This document shows, piece after piece, positions 1 to 6,397 of a stretch of 15,824 bases of DNA. Origin of the DNA: Thermoplasmatales archaeon ex4484_6 (lineage in GTDB: Archaea; Thermoplasmatota; Penumbrarchaeia; Penumbrarchaeales; Penumbrarchaeaceae). The position numbers and the translations under genes are program-made. The notes below the pieces were generated by a model. The model worked only from the letters and a program-made list of their open reading frames with translations, searched no databases and was not told where the DNA came from. Position 1 is the first letter of the stretch. Every line of letters starts with the position of its first letter. Location of the stretch: assembly GCA_002254385.1 (NCBI GenBank), contig NJDO01000036.1, positions 1-15,824 of the forward strand, written 5' to 3'.

Positions 1-505
1 TGGGATCTTTCCTTTTGCTGACGAGGTTGATCTCCTCATCCGCGGCGGAATTCTGGTAGATGGGTTCCAGTCTCTTGTTGAGTATCGTGACGGGGAATGG
101 AAGGTCCTCGAGCGCGCTCCTCGGGATGTCGTTCCCCATGGTATTCACGGGAAGCTCGATGAAGCTCCCTATTATCTTCTCGGCATCTCCCTCGACGATC
201 TTCCCGAACCTCCCCATCAGGTGTATCCTGGCACCGCCCGGTCCCTTCCATGAGAACTCCCTGGCCATCGGCATTTTTTCCGGAGGGGCCTTCAGGATCT
301 CCAGAATGGAAGGTATGTCCGCCGGCTCGACAAGGTCGAAGACCGCCTTCCCTTCGATATCTTTCCGGGACAGGGAGCATGTATTCGCCATCGACGTGTT
401 GGCGAACTCGATATCGCCTTCCTTTCCGAATATCATGATCCCGGTGGGAAGCGTTTCCATGAATTCCATCTCCCGTTTGCCGAGGATCCCGCCATTCCGA
501 TTCAA
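1..505 (-). CDS. PAS-domain signalling protein, N-terminal part (runs off left edge)
   Basis: The minus strand is open from a TTG at 505-503 to the window edge, giving about 168 residues of an incomplete protein. An in-frame TGA lies two codons upstream of the TTG, and a GGAGGGTGA ribosome-binding site sits about 7 bases before it, so TTG is the best start. The residues after MEFMETLPTGIMIFG (sensor entry), with GDIEFANTSMA and LSRKDIEGKAVFDLV, read as a PAS fold. A second PAS-like unit begins near residue 141 with LEDLPFPVTILNKRLEPIYQN. PAS domains sense ligands, redox state or light and feed a linked output such as a histidine kinase or an HTH regulator. That output domain lies outside the window, so the class is unknown. 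No signal peptide or membrane segment is visible in this part, so a cytoplasmic location is likely. Confidence 0.75.
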   Translation of the reverse strand, partial: MNRNGGILGKREMEFMETLPTGIMIFGKEGDIEFANTSMANTCSLSRKDIEGKAVFDLVEPADIPSILEILKAPPEKMPMAREFSWKGPGGARIHLMGRFGKIVEGDAEKIIGSFIELPVNTMGNDIPRSALEDLPFPVTILNKRLEPIYQNSAADEEINLVSKRKDP

Positions 506-511
506 ATGTCA

Positions 512-517
512 CCCTCC
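512..517 (-). promoter_or_regulatory. Ribosome-binding site that fixes the TTG start of the PAS gene
   Basis: On the minus strand GGAGGG is followed 5-7 bases later by TTG at 505. An in-frame stop lies just upstream of the TTG and no ATG is as well placed, so this site decides the start. Confidence 0.6.
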
Positions 518-554
518 TTATCGAGGTAGATTCCCTTTTGCTAAACCAGGGGGT

Positions 555-567
555 GATTATTTAAATG
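555..567. promoter_or_regulatory. Shared TATA region between the PAS gene and rfcL
   Basis: The sequence ATTATTTAAATGTAAT is close to self-complementary around TTTAAA. Read on either strand it gives an archaeal TATA box (TATTTAAAT or CATTTAAAT). Counting about 26 bases from its centre predicts transcription starts near 587 for rfcL and near 535 for the PAS gene. Both leave leaders compatible with the chosen start codons. No other TATA-like run lies in the 142-base intergenic gap. Confidence 0.5.
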
Positions 568-647
568 TAATTCCATCAATGACGGCGGCCGGAACTTCCG
601 GTGCCCTCCTGGGAAATGGTAAAGTAGCATCCGGGGAATTCACGATC

Positions 648-2174
648 ATGGCTGAGGGATCCGGCTCCCCCGATACAAGGGCATGGGTGGAAAAGTACAG
701 ACCGGTGCGTCTTGACCAGATAGTTGGAAACCCCGGAGCCCTGCGGTTGATAAGGTCCTTTGCCAGGTCATGGGAAGGGGGGAAGGTCCCCAAGAAGAAA
801 GGAATAATATTCGAAGGTGAGGCGGGGGTTGGAAAGACCACCACCGCCCTTGTCCTTGCAAGGGAGATGGGATGGGAGGTTATTGAACTGAACGCCTCCG
901 ATGCCAGGAACCTGGAATCCATCAGGAAGGTTGCCACAAGGGGGGCCATATCCATGGATATCACGGACACGAGGGGGTACGAGGATCACTCCCTCGTGAA
1001 GCGGAAGATGATCCTGATGGACGAGGCGGACAATCTGTTCGAGAAGAGCGCCGCTTCCGCAGAGGGAGAGGAGGTGGGCGACAGGGGGGGAAAACGTGCC
1101 ATTGTCGAGCTTTTGAGGCTGACAAGACAGCCCGTTGTATTGATAGTGAACAATCTCTACGGCCTCATTTCGGGAGCGGGTGCCTCGCTCAACTACACAT
1201 GCGAGAAGGTGAAGTTCAGGAAGCTCCCGTCATCCACCATCGCGGGCAGGTTGAGGAATATATGCGAGGCGGAGAGGATCGCATACGAGGATGATGTCAT
1301 CAAGGCCATCGCCGAAAGGTCCAGCGGTGACCTGCGGTCGGCAATAGGTGATCTACAGCTTGTATGTGCCGGAAGGAAAAGGATACGTGTGGAGGACCTG
1401 GCCATACTTGGTTTTCGGGACAGCAAGCAGAATATTTTCAACGTCCTCGACCGTGTGTTCTCGGCTCCCGACATGAAGAGTTCACGGAACGCCATGATGG
1501 AGTTGGACGAGACCATCGATACACTGATGCTCTGGATGTCGGAGAATATCCCGAACGTCATGTCCCATCCCCGTGATCTGGATTCGGCCTATCAACTGCT
1601 GTCGAGGTCCGACGTCTATCTCGGAAGGGTGAGACGAAGGCAGAACTACAAACTCTGGTCGTATGCGAAGGATACGCTTGCGGCCCTGTCCATAGTCCGA
1701 AGACACCCGGGGAGACGGGCCAGGTACAATTTCCCTTCATATCTCCGGTCCATGTCAAGGACCAAGGAGTCCAGAAAGCTGTTGAAGGAGACGGCAAGGG
1801 CCCTGGGGCTCCTCACACACACCTCCATGCGCTATCAGAAGGATGATGCGCTGATGAGGTTCGGCCTTCTTTGCAGGAGGGATTCCGAATTCGCCTCCCA
1901 TATCATGGCCAGAACGGATCTTTCAAAGGAGCATCTGAACATATTGACCGGTGGAAAGCTCAAGGAGAGGGAGCTGTCCGCCATCATGGATGAGGCCGAA
2001 CTCGTAAGGGCCGCCATATCGGCTCCCCGAGGACTGAAGGGGGATCTTTCCGACTTCGACGGTACCGAAAGCGGTTCAGGGTCGGGCGGGAATGCGGAGA
2101 AGGAGGAGAATCAAAACGGGGGGGAGGATGCAGCCAGCACTCCCCATCAAGCCAATCTGTTCGATTTCAATTAG
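648..2174 (+). CDS. rfcL: Replication factor C large subunit (clamp loader)
   Basis: This 508-residue AAA+ ATPase is the large subunit of the archaeal clamp loader, which opens PCNA and loads it on primer-template DNA together with RFC small subunits. Visible motifs are the N-terminal RFC box (WVEKYRP at 13-19), Walker A GEAGVGKT (57-64), Walker B MILMDEAD (121-128), sensor 1 VNN near 167-169 and sensor 2 SSGDLRSAIGDL (225-236). A helical C-terminal domain follows, then a Gly/Ser/Glu-rich linker. The last residues, QANLFDFN, match a PCNA-interacting peptide (Q-x-x-L-x-x-F) in the expected place. The reading frame stays open far upstream, but that stretch is antisense to the PAS gene and then promoter DNA. 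The ATG at 648 puts MAEGSG just before the conserved box. An ATG at 579 lies ahead of the predicted transcription start. Length is normal for the family. No RFC small subunit is in the window. Confidence 0.95.
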   Translation: MAEGSGSPDTRAWVEKYRPVRLDQIVGNPGALRLIRSFARSWEGGKVPKKKGIIFEGEAGVGKTTTALVLAREMGWEVIELNASDARNLESIRKVATRGAISMDITDTRGYEDHSLVKRKMILMDEADNLFEKSAASAEGEEVGDRGGKRAIVELLRLTRQPVVLIVNNLYGLISGAGASLNYTCEKVKFRKLPSSTIAGRLRNICEAERIAYEDDVIKAIAERSSGDLRSAIGDLQLVCAGRKRIRVEDLAILGFRDSKQNIFNVLDRVFSAPDMKSSRNAMMELDETIDTLMLWMSENIPNVMSHPRDLDSAYQLLSRSDVYLGRVRRRQNYKLWSYAKDTLAALSIVRRHPGRRARYNFPSYLRSMSRTKESRKLLKETARALGLLTHTSMRYQKDDALMRFGLLCRRDSEFASHIMARTDLSKEHLNILTGGKLKERELSAIMDEAELVRAAISAPRGLKGDLSDFDGTESGSGSGGNAEKEENQNGGEDAASTPHQANLFDFN

Positions 2175-2176
2175 AT

Positions 2177-3481
2177 TCAGAGGTCCATGTCAAGATCATC
2201 CTCTTCGAGAAGGTCCTTTGTCGATATCCTGCCTCCCGCTTTCTTGACCTTTCTCTTGAAGATTCGGAATTCCTCTTCCTCCATCTCCTCATCGATCTCA
2301 TCATCCTCGATTATTCTCTTCTTTCGTTCCTTCTTCCACTCTTCCCTTTTCTTCTTCCGCATTTCCTTCCAGTACCTCTTTGCCTCTCCTCTTTGTTTCC
2401 TGGCAACCTCGGGCGGCAGCCTCCTGATCCGCCTGTCCCATACCCTTCCCCGGTGCCGGCCGTACATCGCCACAGCCGCCAGCATGATGATGATGAGCGC
2501 CAAGACCGGAATGTTGTTGCTGACCATTGCCCCGATGTTGCTGAATTTGAACCACGCGGTCTTCGCATCGGTTATCTTCAGGAAAGCCTGCCGGGATATG
2601 TTCTGTTCCGGGGAATATCCGATGGATACCAGCAATTCGTACTCACCCGGTCCGTTCCGCCTCTCCCAGTGAAGCTCCCTGGTCATGTTCGCAGCGTTCA
2701 TCTCGGAGGAGACGTCATCGTTGGGAATTATGACGCCGTTGAGAAGAAGCATCTTGTAGAGTTTGGTCCAGGGTGCCATGAAAGCATCCTTGTATTCGAG
2801 TATGACATGATGCTTGTCGATCTTGACATCATGTATCTCCAGGGCGTTCGATCCGAATGTTATCCCGGAATCATATGTCTTCGAGCCGAATTTGAGCACG
2901 GCCCCTCCTCCGTTGCATCTGGCGGTGATCCTGAGAGAGAGGGACATGCCAGGTTCGATGGTGGTGTCGTTCCCCGGTGGGAACGACCCCGATCCCACTA
3001 TCTTGATGTCCTGTCCCTCCGTGATCCTTATGTTTGGTACGTAGATGCTAAGGAGAACCTGTTCACCCCTGAGGATCTCGAAGGTGAAGTCGGATGATGG
3101 TGATCCCCCGTCCGATTCCTCCTTGAAGGCATACACGGTCACTTCCGCTTTCCCGCCAAGGTTTATCCGTTTCTTGAGGGGTTGGGTATACCATGTTCCC
3201 ACCGATTTCCAGTAGGTATGACCCACCGGAAGGATGCTCAATCCCCTGAATCCGTCCCTGATGAAACCGTTCGGTATCGTTACGGCCTGGTATTCATCGG
3301 TCGATTCCGGGGTCAGGGGTGTCATCTCCATGCCCTCGGCAAAGTAGAGGTGTGTCGGATTCAGCTCCATGGGTGCTATTTCCTGGCCTTCCACATTGGA
3401 GGAGAGAGGTATGAATATCCCGATAAGCAGCAGGAGGGCCAGCAGGATGGATGCCGTGATATTTGCTCTGGTCGTGCTCAT
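2177..3481 (-). CDS. Membrane-anchored extracytoplasmic protein with long charged cytoplasmic tail
   Basis: I do not recognise the family. The 434-residue protein has an N-terminal hydrophobic segment (about 9-26, ITASILLALLLLIGIFIPL), usable as a signal peptide or anchor. About 295 mostly beta-rich residues follow, then a second hydrophobic span (about 323-341, NIPVLALIIIMLAAVAMYG). The last 93 residues are strikingly charged: an Arg/Lys block (KEMRKKKREEWKKERKKR), then an acidic block (EDDEIDEEMEEEE) and an acidic end. The loop part has N-x-S/T sites (NDT, NMT, NIS), so the ectodomain could be glycosylated. The topology is probably outside-facing body with the tail inside. A GTG at 3490 is also in frame, but GGAG lies 8 bases before the ATG at 3481, which I prefer. 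The gene converges on rfcL with 2 bases between stop codons. Its role is unknown. Confidence 0.85.
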   Translation of the reverse strand: MSTTRANITASILLALLLLIGIFIPLSSNVEGQEIAPMELNPTHLYFAEGMEMTPLTPESTDEYQAVTIPNGFIRDGFRGLSILPVGHTYWKSVGTWYTQPLKKRINLGGKAEVTVYAFKEESDGGSPSSDFTFEILRGEQVLLSIYVPNIRITEGQDIKIVGSGSFPPGNDTTIEPGMSLSLRITARCNGGGAVLKFGSKTYDSGITFGSNALEIHDVKIDKHHVILEYKDAFMAPWTKLYKMLLLNGVIIPNDDVSSEMNAANMTRELHWERRNGPGEYELLVSIGYSPEQNISRQAFLKITDAKTAWFKFSNIGAMVSNNIPVLALIIIMLAAVAMYGRHRGRVWDRRIRRLPPEVARKQRGEAKRYWKEMRKKKREEWKKERKKRIIEDDEIDEEMEEEEFRIFKRKVKKAGGRISTKDLLEEDDLDMDL

Positions 3482-3536
3482 TTCGCTCACTCCAATGTCC
3501 TGTCAGACATACAGTGGAATCATATCCCGGATGAGG

Positions 3537-3542
3537 ATATAA
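3537..3542 (-). promoter_or_regulatory. TATA box for the membrane-protein gene
   Basis: On the minus strand ACTTATATCC follows a purine-rich GGTAAAA that could act as a BRE. It predicts a transcription start near 3514 and a leader of about 30 bases before the ATG at 3481. Confidence 0.45.
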
Positions 3543-3648
3543 GTTTTACCTATATCCAATCTAGATGATTCACGACAATCACCCGATGATCACGGCTCTT
3601 CGTCCGTCAATCGAAACCCATTAATCGTATGAACCACTGGTCGGTTCC

Positions 3649-4005
3649 ATGGTCCGGTCGTTTCGGAGAAGATATATCGTATTCCACATAGTATCTCCGG
3701 ATAATGTCGGTAAGGGTCTTCTCATCAAGATGATCCGGGACAGGACAAGGTCCCTTGACGAGGAGGAATTCTCCAGGATCAAACCCTGGCTTGTATACCA
3801 TAACGATGACTGGGCCATCCTGAGATGCGGTCACACCGGGGTGGCCGGAATGATATCGATACTTCGCTCGATGGATGGAGCTGTATTGAAGGAGGGGAAG
3901 CTGCACATCAGGGTCGCGGGAGTTTCCGGAACACTTCGAGGGGCCTTTCGGAAGTATGTTCCCGAAAAGATAAGGGCGGGCAGACATTACAGGGAGGAGA
4001 GGTGA
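3649..4005 (+). CDS. rnp2: RNase P protein component 2 (Pop5/Rpp14 family)
   Basis: This 118-residue protein matches Pop5/Rpp14, one of the proteins that support the catalytic RNA of archaeal RNase P in trimming the 5' leaders of tRNA precursors. The family pattern is visible: a basic start with RRRYIVFHIV (7-16), a middle YHNDDWAILRCGH (50-62) with the conserved RC, and the closing GVSGTLRGAFRKYVP (91-105). Length is normal. It heads the superoperon leading to psmA, SBDS and rpl37ae. Its usual partner gene for Rpp30 (rnp3), often just upstream, is not here; the upstream neighbour is the divergent membrane-protein gene. A weak TATA-like CATTAATC near 3618-3625 would place the transcription start almost at the ATG, suggesting a short or absent leader, but this is uncertain. 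Confidence 0.88.
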   Translation: MVRSFRRRYIVFHIVSPDNVGKGLLIKMIRDRTRSLDEEEFSRIKPWLVYHNDDWAILRCGHTGVAGMISILRSMDGAVLKEGKLHIRVAGVSGTLRGAFRKYVPEKIRAGRHYREER

Positions 4006-4044
4006 GGTCCGACCCCCATCCTTCCTGTTGTGACTTAACCCAAT

Positions 4045-4055
4045 AAGTATATAAT
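4045..4055 (+). promoter_or_regulatory. TATA box for psmA
   Basis: AAGTATATAATTC after the pop5 stop is a good archaeal TATA box. It predicts a transcription start near 4075 and a leader of about 55 bases, so psmA has its own promoter in addition to any read-through from pop5. Confidence 0.55.
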
Positions 4056-4082
4056 TCATTAAGAATCTCATCGTTGGTCGAA

Positions 4083-4107
4083 CCAGGGGTCAATGAGCAG
4101 ACCCTGG
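4083..4107 (+). promoter_or_regulatory. Small stem-loop in the psmA leader
   Basis: CCAGGG (4083-4088) and CCCTGG (4102-4107) are perfect inverted repeats around a 13-base loop. They lie just after the predicted transcription start and before the ribosome-binding site CAGGAGGT at 4115-4122. Function is unknown. Confidence 0.35.
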
Positions 4108-4129
4108 ATGATTTCAGGAGGTAAAATCG

Positions 4130-4849
4130 ATGCAGCCAGGGAATATGGCATACGACAGGGCCATCACGGTGTTCTCCCCGGACGGAAGACTGTTCCAGGT
4201 GGAATATGCGAGGGAAGCCGTGAAGAGAGGAACGACAACTGTTGGATTGAAGTTCAAGGGAGGGGCGATACTGATCATAGACAAGAGGATAACATCCCCC
4301 CTGATAGAACCGACGTCCATCGAGAAGATATTCAAGGTGGATGATTTCATAGGCTGCGCCACCTCCGGCCTGGTTGCGGATGCAAGGGTACTGGTCGACA
4401 GGGCGAGGATCGAGGCCCAGATAAACAAGATCACCTACAGCGAGAGGATCCCCGTGGATGTTCTTGTAAAGAAGATCTGCGATTTCAAACAGAACTATAC
4501 CCAGTATGGCGGTGTCAGACCCTTCGGGACCGCACTGTTGATAGCCGGAGCGGATGACAAGGGCATCCATCTGTACGAAACAGACCCTTCCGGGGCCATG
4601 ATGTCCTACAAGGCCGGGTCCATAGGTTCGGGCAGGTCCGTCGTCATGGAGATATTCGAGGACAAGTACAGATCGAACATGTCCCAGGAAAAGGCGATAT
4701 TGCTCGGTCTCGAGGCTCTGATGGGGGCCACCGAGGAGGGGAGCCTGAACACCCTTGCGGTGGAAATCGGGATAGTGAAGCAGAAGGAACCCTTCAGGAA
4801 GATGGATCCGAAAAAGGTCATAAAATACGTGACGGATACTAAGAAATGA
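4130..4849 (+). CDS. psmA: Proteasome subunit alpha
   Basis: This 239-residue protein is the alpha subunit of the archaeal 20S proteasome, forming the outer rings that gate entry to the proteolytic chamber and dock activating ATPases such as PAN or Cdc48. The proteasome alpha signature is clear at the N-terminus: YDRAITVFSPDGRLFQVEYA (8-27). Further family features are GTTTVGLKFKGG, GCATSGLVADARVLVDRAR, and YGGVRPFGTALLIAG in the second half. There is no N-terminal threonine nucleophile, as expected for alpha and not beta subunits. The ATG at 4130 is preceded by a strong CAGGAGGT site about 8 bases away. SBDS follows within a few bases, the usual archaeal arrangement. No beta subunit lies in the window. 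Length is typical. Confidence 0.97.
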   Translation: MQPGNMAYDRAITVFSPDGRLFQVEYAREAVKRGTTTVGLKFKGGAILIIDKRITSPLIEPTSIEKIFKVDDFIGCATSGLVADARVLVDRARIEAQINKITYSERIPVDVLVKKICDFKQNYTQYGGVRPFGTALLIAGADDKGIHLYETDPSGAMMSYKAGSIGSGRSVVMEIFEDKYRSNMSQEKAILLGLEALMGATEEGSLNTLAVEIGIVKQKEPFRKMDPKKVIKYVTDTKK

Positions 4850-4856
4850 GGTTGTG

Positions 4857-5561
4857 ATGAAGATGGTATCCCTGGACGATGCTGTGATAGCAAGGCTCGA
4901 CAGGGACGGAGAGAGGTTCGAGATATTCGTCGACCCCGACCTGGCCCACAGCGTGAAGGAAGGCGGGCCCTTTCCGGAGATCTCGGATATGCTCGCTGTT
5001 GAGGATGTCTTTCTGGATGCTCACAAGGGGGACCGGGCACCTTCCGATCTGCTGAAGAAGGTGTTCCATTCAACGGACATCGAGACAATTTCAAGAGCCA
5101 TACTCGAGAAGGGAGAGATCCAGCTCACCACGGAACAGAGGAAAAGGATGCAGGAGGAGAAGAGGAAGAAGATAGTGGCCCTCCTTGCAAAGAACTGCAT
5201 CAATCCCACCAACAAGACGCCGCACCCGCCTGCAAGGATAGAGCTGGCAATGGAAGAGGCGAAGATCAACATCGATCCGTTCAAGAGTCCGGAATCGCAG
5301 ATAAATTCCATACTGAAGGCCCTTCGCCCGATAATACCGATCAGGATGGAGATGGCCCAGATTGCGATCAAGACAAAAGCATCCCATTACGGGAAGCTCG
5401 TGGGCGAGGTAAGGTCATTCGGAAGGGTGCTAAAGGAGGAGTGGACAAAAACGGGGGAGTGGATATGTCTCGTTGAGATACCCGCCGGACTTCAGATAGA
5501 TTTCTTCGATATGTTGAACTCGAGAACCCACGGTGAAGTGGAGACCAAGCTCCTCAACTGA
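4857..5561 (+). CDS. sdo1: Ribosome maturation protein SBDS
   Basis: This 234-residue protein is the archaeal SBDS orthologue. In eukaryotes SBDS works with an EF2-like GTPase to release the anti-association factor from the large ribosomal subunit; in archaea a related role in 50S maturation is inferred. The start MVSLDDAVIARLDRDGERFE is the classic N-terminal domain. Then come the helical middle with STDIETISRAILEKGEIQL and TTEQRKRMQEEKRKKIV, the NPTNKTPHPPARIELAMEEA segment (typical N-P-x-T-x-x-P-H-P), and a ferredoxin-like third domain. All three domains are present at normal length. Start choice: GTG 4854 is too close to the GAGGT site, leaving ATG 4857 or ATG 4863 (the latter gives the usual MVSL start). 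In many archaea rrp4, rrp41 and rrp42 follow; here they do not. Confidence 0.95.
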   Translation: MKMVSLDDAVIARLDRDGERFEIFVDPDLAHSVKEGGPFPEISDMLAVEDVFLDAHKGDRAPSDLLKKVFHSTDIETISRAILEKGEIQLTTEQRKRMQEEKRKKIVALLAKNCINPTNKTPHPPARIELAMEEAKINIDPFKSPESQINSILKALRPIIPIRMEMAQIAIKTKASHYGKLVGEVRSFGRVLKEEWTKTGEWICLVEIPAGLQIDFFDMLNSRTHGEVETKLLN

Positions 5562-5583
5562 AACGTGTTCCCGTTCTGCGGAA

Positions 5584-5594
5584 CATATATATAA
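5584..5594 (+). promoter_or_regulatory. TATA box for rpl37ae
   Basis: CATATATATAA lies 60-70 bases before the rpl37ae ATG. The short inverted repeat ACATAT (5583-5588) / ATATGT (5602-5607) brackets it. Confidence 0.5.
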
Positions 5595-5608
5595 CGAAAT
5601 CATATGTA

Positions 5609-5624
5609 GGCACCTCCCGGTGCC
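5609..5624 (+). promoter_or_regulatory. Stem-loop at the expected transcription start of rpl37ae
   Basis: GGCACC-TCCC-GGTGCC is a perfect 6-bp, GC-rich stem with a 4-base loop. It is placed about 20-35 bases after the TATA centre and before the GGAGG site at 5641-5645. It could be at the 5' end of the rpl37ae mRNA or mark the end of SBDS transcripts. Confidence 0.4.
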
Positions 5625-5651
5625 GACAGCACCCGAAAAAGGAGGCCTTTC

Positions 5652-5912
5652 ATGAGCAGGCGTACGAAGAAGGTTGGGAGTTCTGGACGGTTCGGACCCA
5701 GGTACGGTCTCAGTGTCAAGAAGCAGATAAGGTCCATCGACCAGAACAGGCACAGCAAGTATACCTGCCCGAGATGCCTGAAGAAGAACGTGAAGAGGGT
5801 TTCCGCCGGCATATGGGAGTGCCGGTCCTGCTCCCTGAAATTCGCCGGAGGGGCATATTCCCCGAGAACGGGGAAATTCAAGACCCTCGAGAACCGCCTG
5901 TCGAGGTTGTAA
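5652..5912 (+). CDS. rpl37ae: Large ribosomal subunit protein L37Ae (eL43)
   Basis: This 86-residue zinc-ribbon protein belongs to the large ribosomal subunit. Four cysteines form the metal site: C39-x2-C42 (CPRC) and C57-x2-C60 (CRSC). The flanks are typical for the family: RRTKKVGSSGRFGPRYG at the start and FAGGAYSPRTG (64-74) after the ribbon. The ATG follows GGAGG by 6 bases. rpo12 starts one base after its stop, and the pair is usual in euryarchaeal superoperons. It has its own TATA box and leader stem-loop, so ribosomal-protein level expression may be set here instead of from the psmA promoter. Confidence 0.96.
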   Translation: MSRRTKKVGSSGRFGPRYGLSVKKQIRSIDQNRHSKYTCPRCLKKNVKRVSAGIWECRSCSLKFAGGAYSPRTGKFKTLENRLSRL

Positions 5913-5913
5913 C

Positions 5914-6048
5914 ATGTATCGCTGCGGAAGATGCGGAGAGAAGCTGGTCACCGAGTTCAGTCCGATCGGTATCCAGTGTTCGAAATGTGGTTACAAGATC
6001 TTTTACAAGGAACGGCCCAACAGGAAGAAGGTCATAAGCACTCGATGA
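5914..6048 (+). CDS. rpo12: DNA-directed RNA polymerase subunit Rpo12 (RpoP)
   Basis: This 44-residue zinc-ribbon protein is the smallest archaeal RNA polymerase subunit, the counterpart of eukaryotic Rpb12. The pattern is complete: MYRCGRCGEKL at the start with C4-x2-C7, then QCSKCGYKIFYKERPNRKK with C22-x2-C25 and the invariant YKERP. The ATG lies one base after the rpl37ae stop, so translation is probably coupled to that gene. Length is within the normal 42-50 range. The end of the gene overlaps the GAGGTGAT ribosome-binding site of pcc1. Confidence 0.95.
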   Translation: MYRCGRCGEKLVTEFSPIGIQCSKCGYKIFYKERPNRKKVISTR

Positions 6049-6059
6049 GGTGATGGTCG

Positions 6060-6305
6060 GTGAAGACCGTCATAGAGGTGTGGGCGGACCTGCCGGACGA
6101 TGTTTCTTTCATGATATCGGAACCGCTGCGGATCGAATCGATGAGCTCCCCCCCCGGTGGTGAGGTGAAGGTATCCTCCACCGATGACAGGAATTCCTCC
6201 ATTCTCGAGATGAGTTCGGAGGACCCATCGACCGCCAGGGCCATGCTCAATTCCTATCTGGGATTGCTCTCGGTGGCCCTGAGGACGGCTTCGGTGGAGA
6301 AGTGA
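6060..6305 (+). CDS. pcc1: KEOPS complex subunit Pcc1
   Basis: This 81-residue protein fits Pcc1, the small dimerising subunit of KEOPS, which with Kae1, Bud32 and Cgi121 makes the t6A modification at position 37 of ANN-decoding tRNAs. Support comes from the size, the beta-alpha-beta pattern, and the C-terminal helix STARAMLNSYLGLLSVALRT (57-76), which resembles the family's RASVNS-like helix. Position between rpo12 and prefoldin beta is the standard archaeal one. The start is GTG at 6060, with GAGGTGAT ending about 5 bases before it; an ATG at 6053 is out of frame. The N-terminal half is more divergent than the C-terminal half, so the family call rests partly on gene order. kae1-bud32 are not in the window. 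Confidence 0.85.
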   Translation: MKTVIEVWADLPDDVSFMISEPLRIESMSSPPGGEVKVSSTDDRNSSILEMSSEDPSTARAMLNSYLGLLSVALRTASVEK

Positions 6306-6351
6306 GACCGGCAAAGGGGACCGGTGTCCCAGACGGCTGCAGGAGATGAAA

Positions 6352-6378
6352 ACCTATATATTGACCACATATATAGGT
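6352..6378. promoter_or_regulatory. pfdB promoter with a 9-bp perfect inverted repeat
   Basis: ACCTATATA (6352-6360) and TATATAGGT (6370-6378) are exact reverse complements separated by 9 bases. Each arm is TATA-like. The left arm predicts a start near 6384, leaving the AGGTGG site (6386-6391) in the leader. The right arm would predict a start at or next to the ATG (6398), giving a leaderless transcript. Confidence 0.55.
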
Positions 6379-6397
6379 CGAGGAAAGGTGGTCCCAC

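Noticed and set aside
36..512. 158-residue minus-strand ORF at the left edge
   Set aside because: It is an Arg/Gly/His-rich shadow frame of the PAS gene, which reads in another minus frame with clear PAS motifs.
60..647. In-frame upstream extension of rfcL of up to 196 residues
   Set aside because: It runs antisense through the PAS gene and then promoter DNA, its residues look non-protein-like, and the conserved RFC N-terminus fits ATG 648.
2393..3097. 234-residue plus-strand ORF inside the membrane-protein gene
   Set aside because: The minus frame has signal, membrane span and charged tail; the plus frame has no coherent features.
3908..4570. 220-residue minus-strand ORF across pop5 and psmA
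   Set aside because: It is antisense to two strongly conserved genes and has no recognisable motif.
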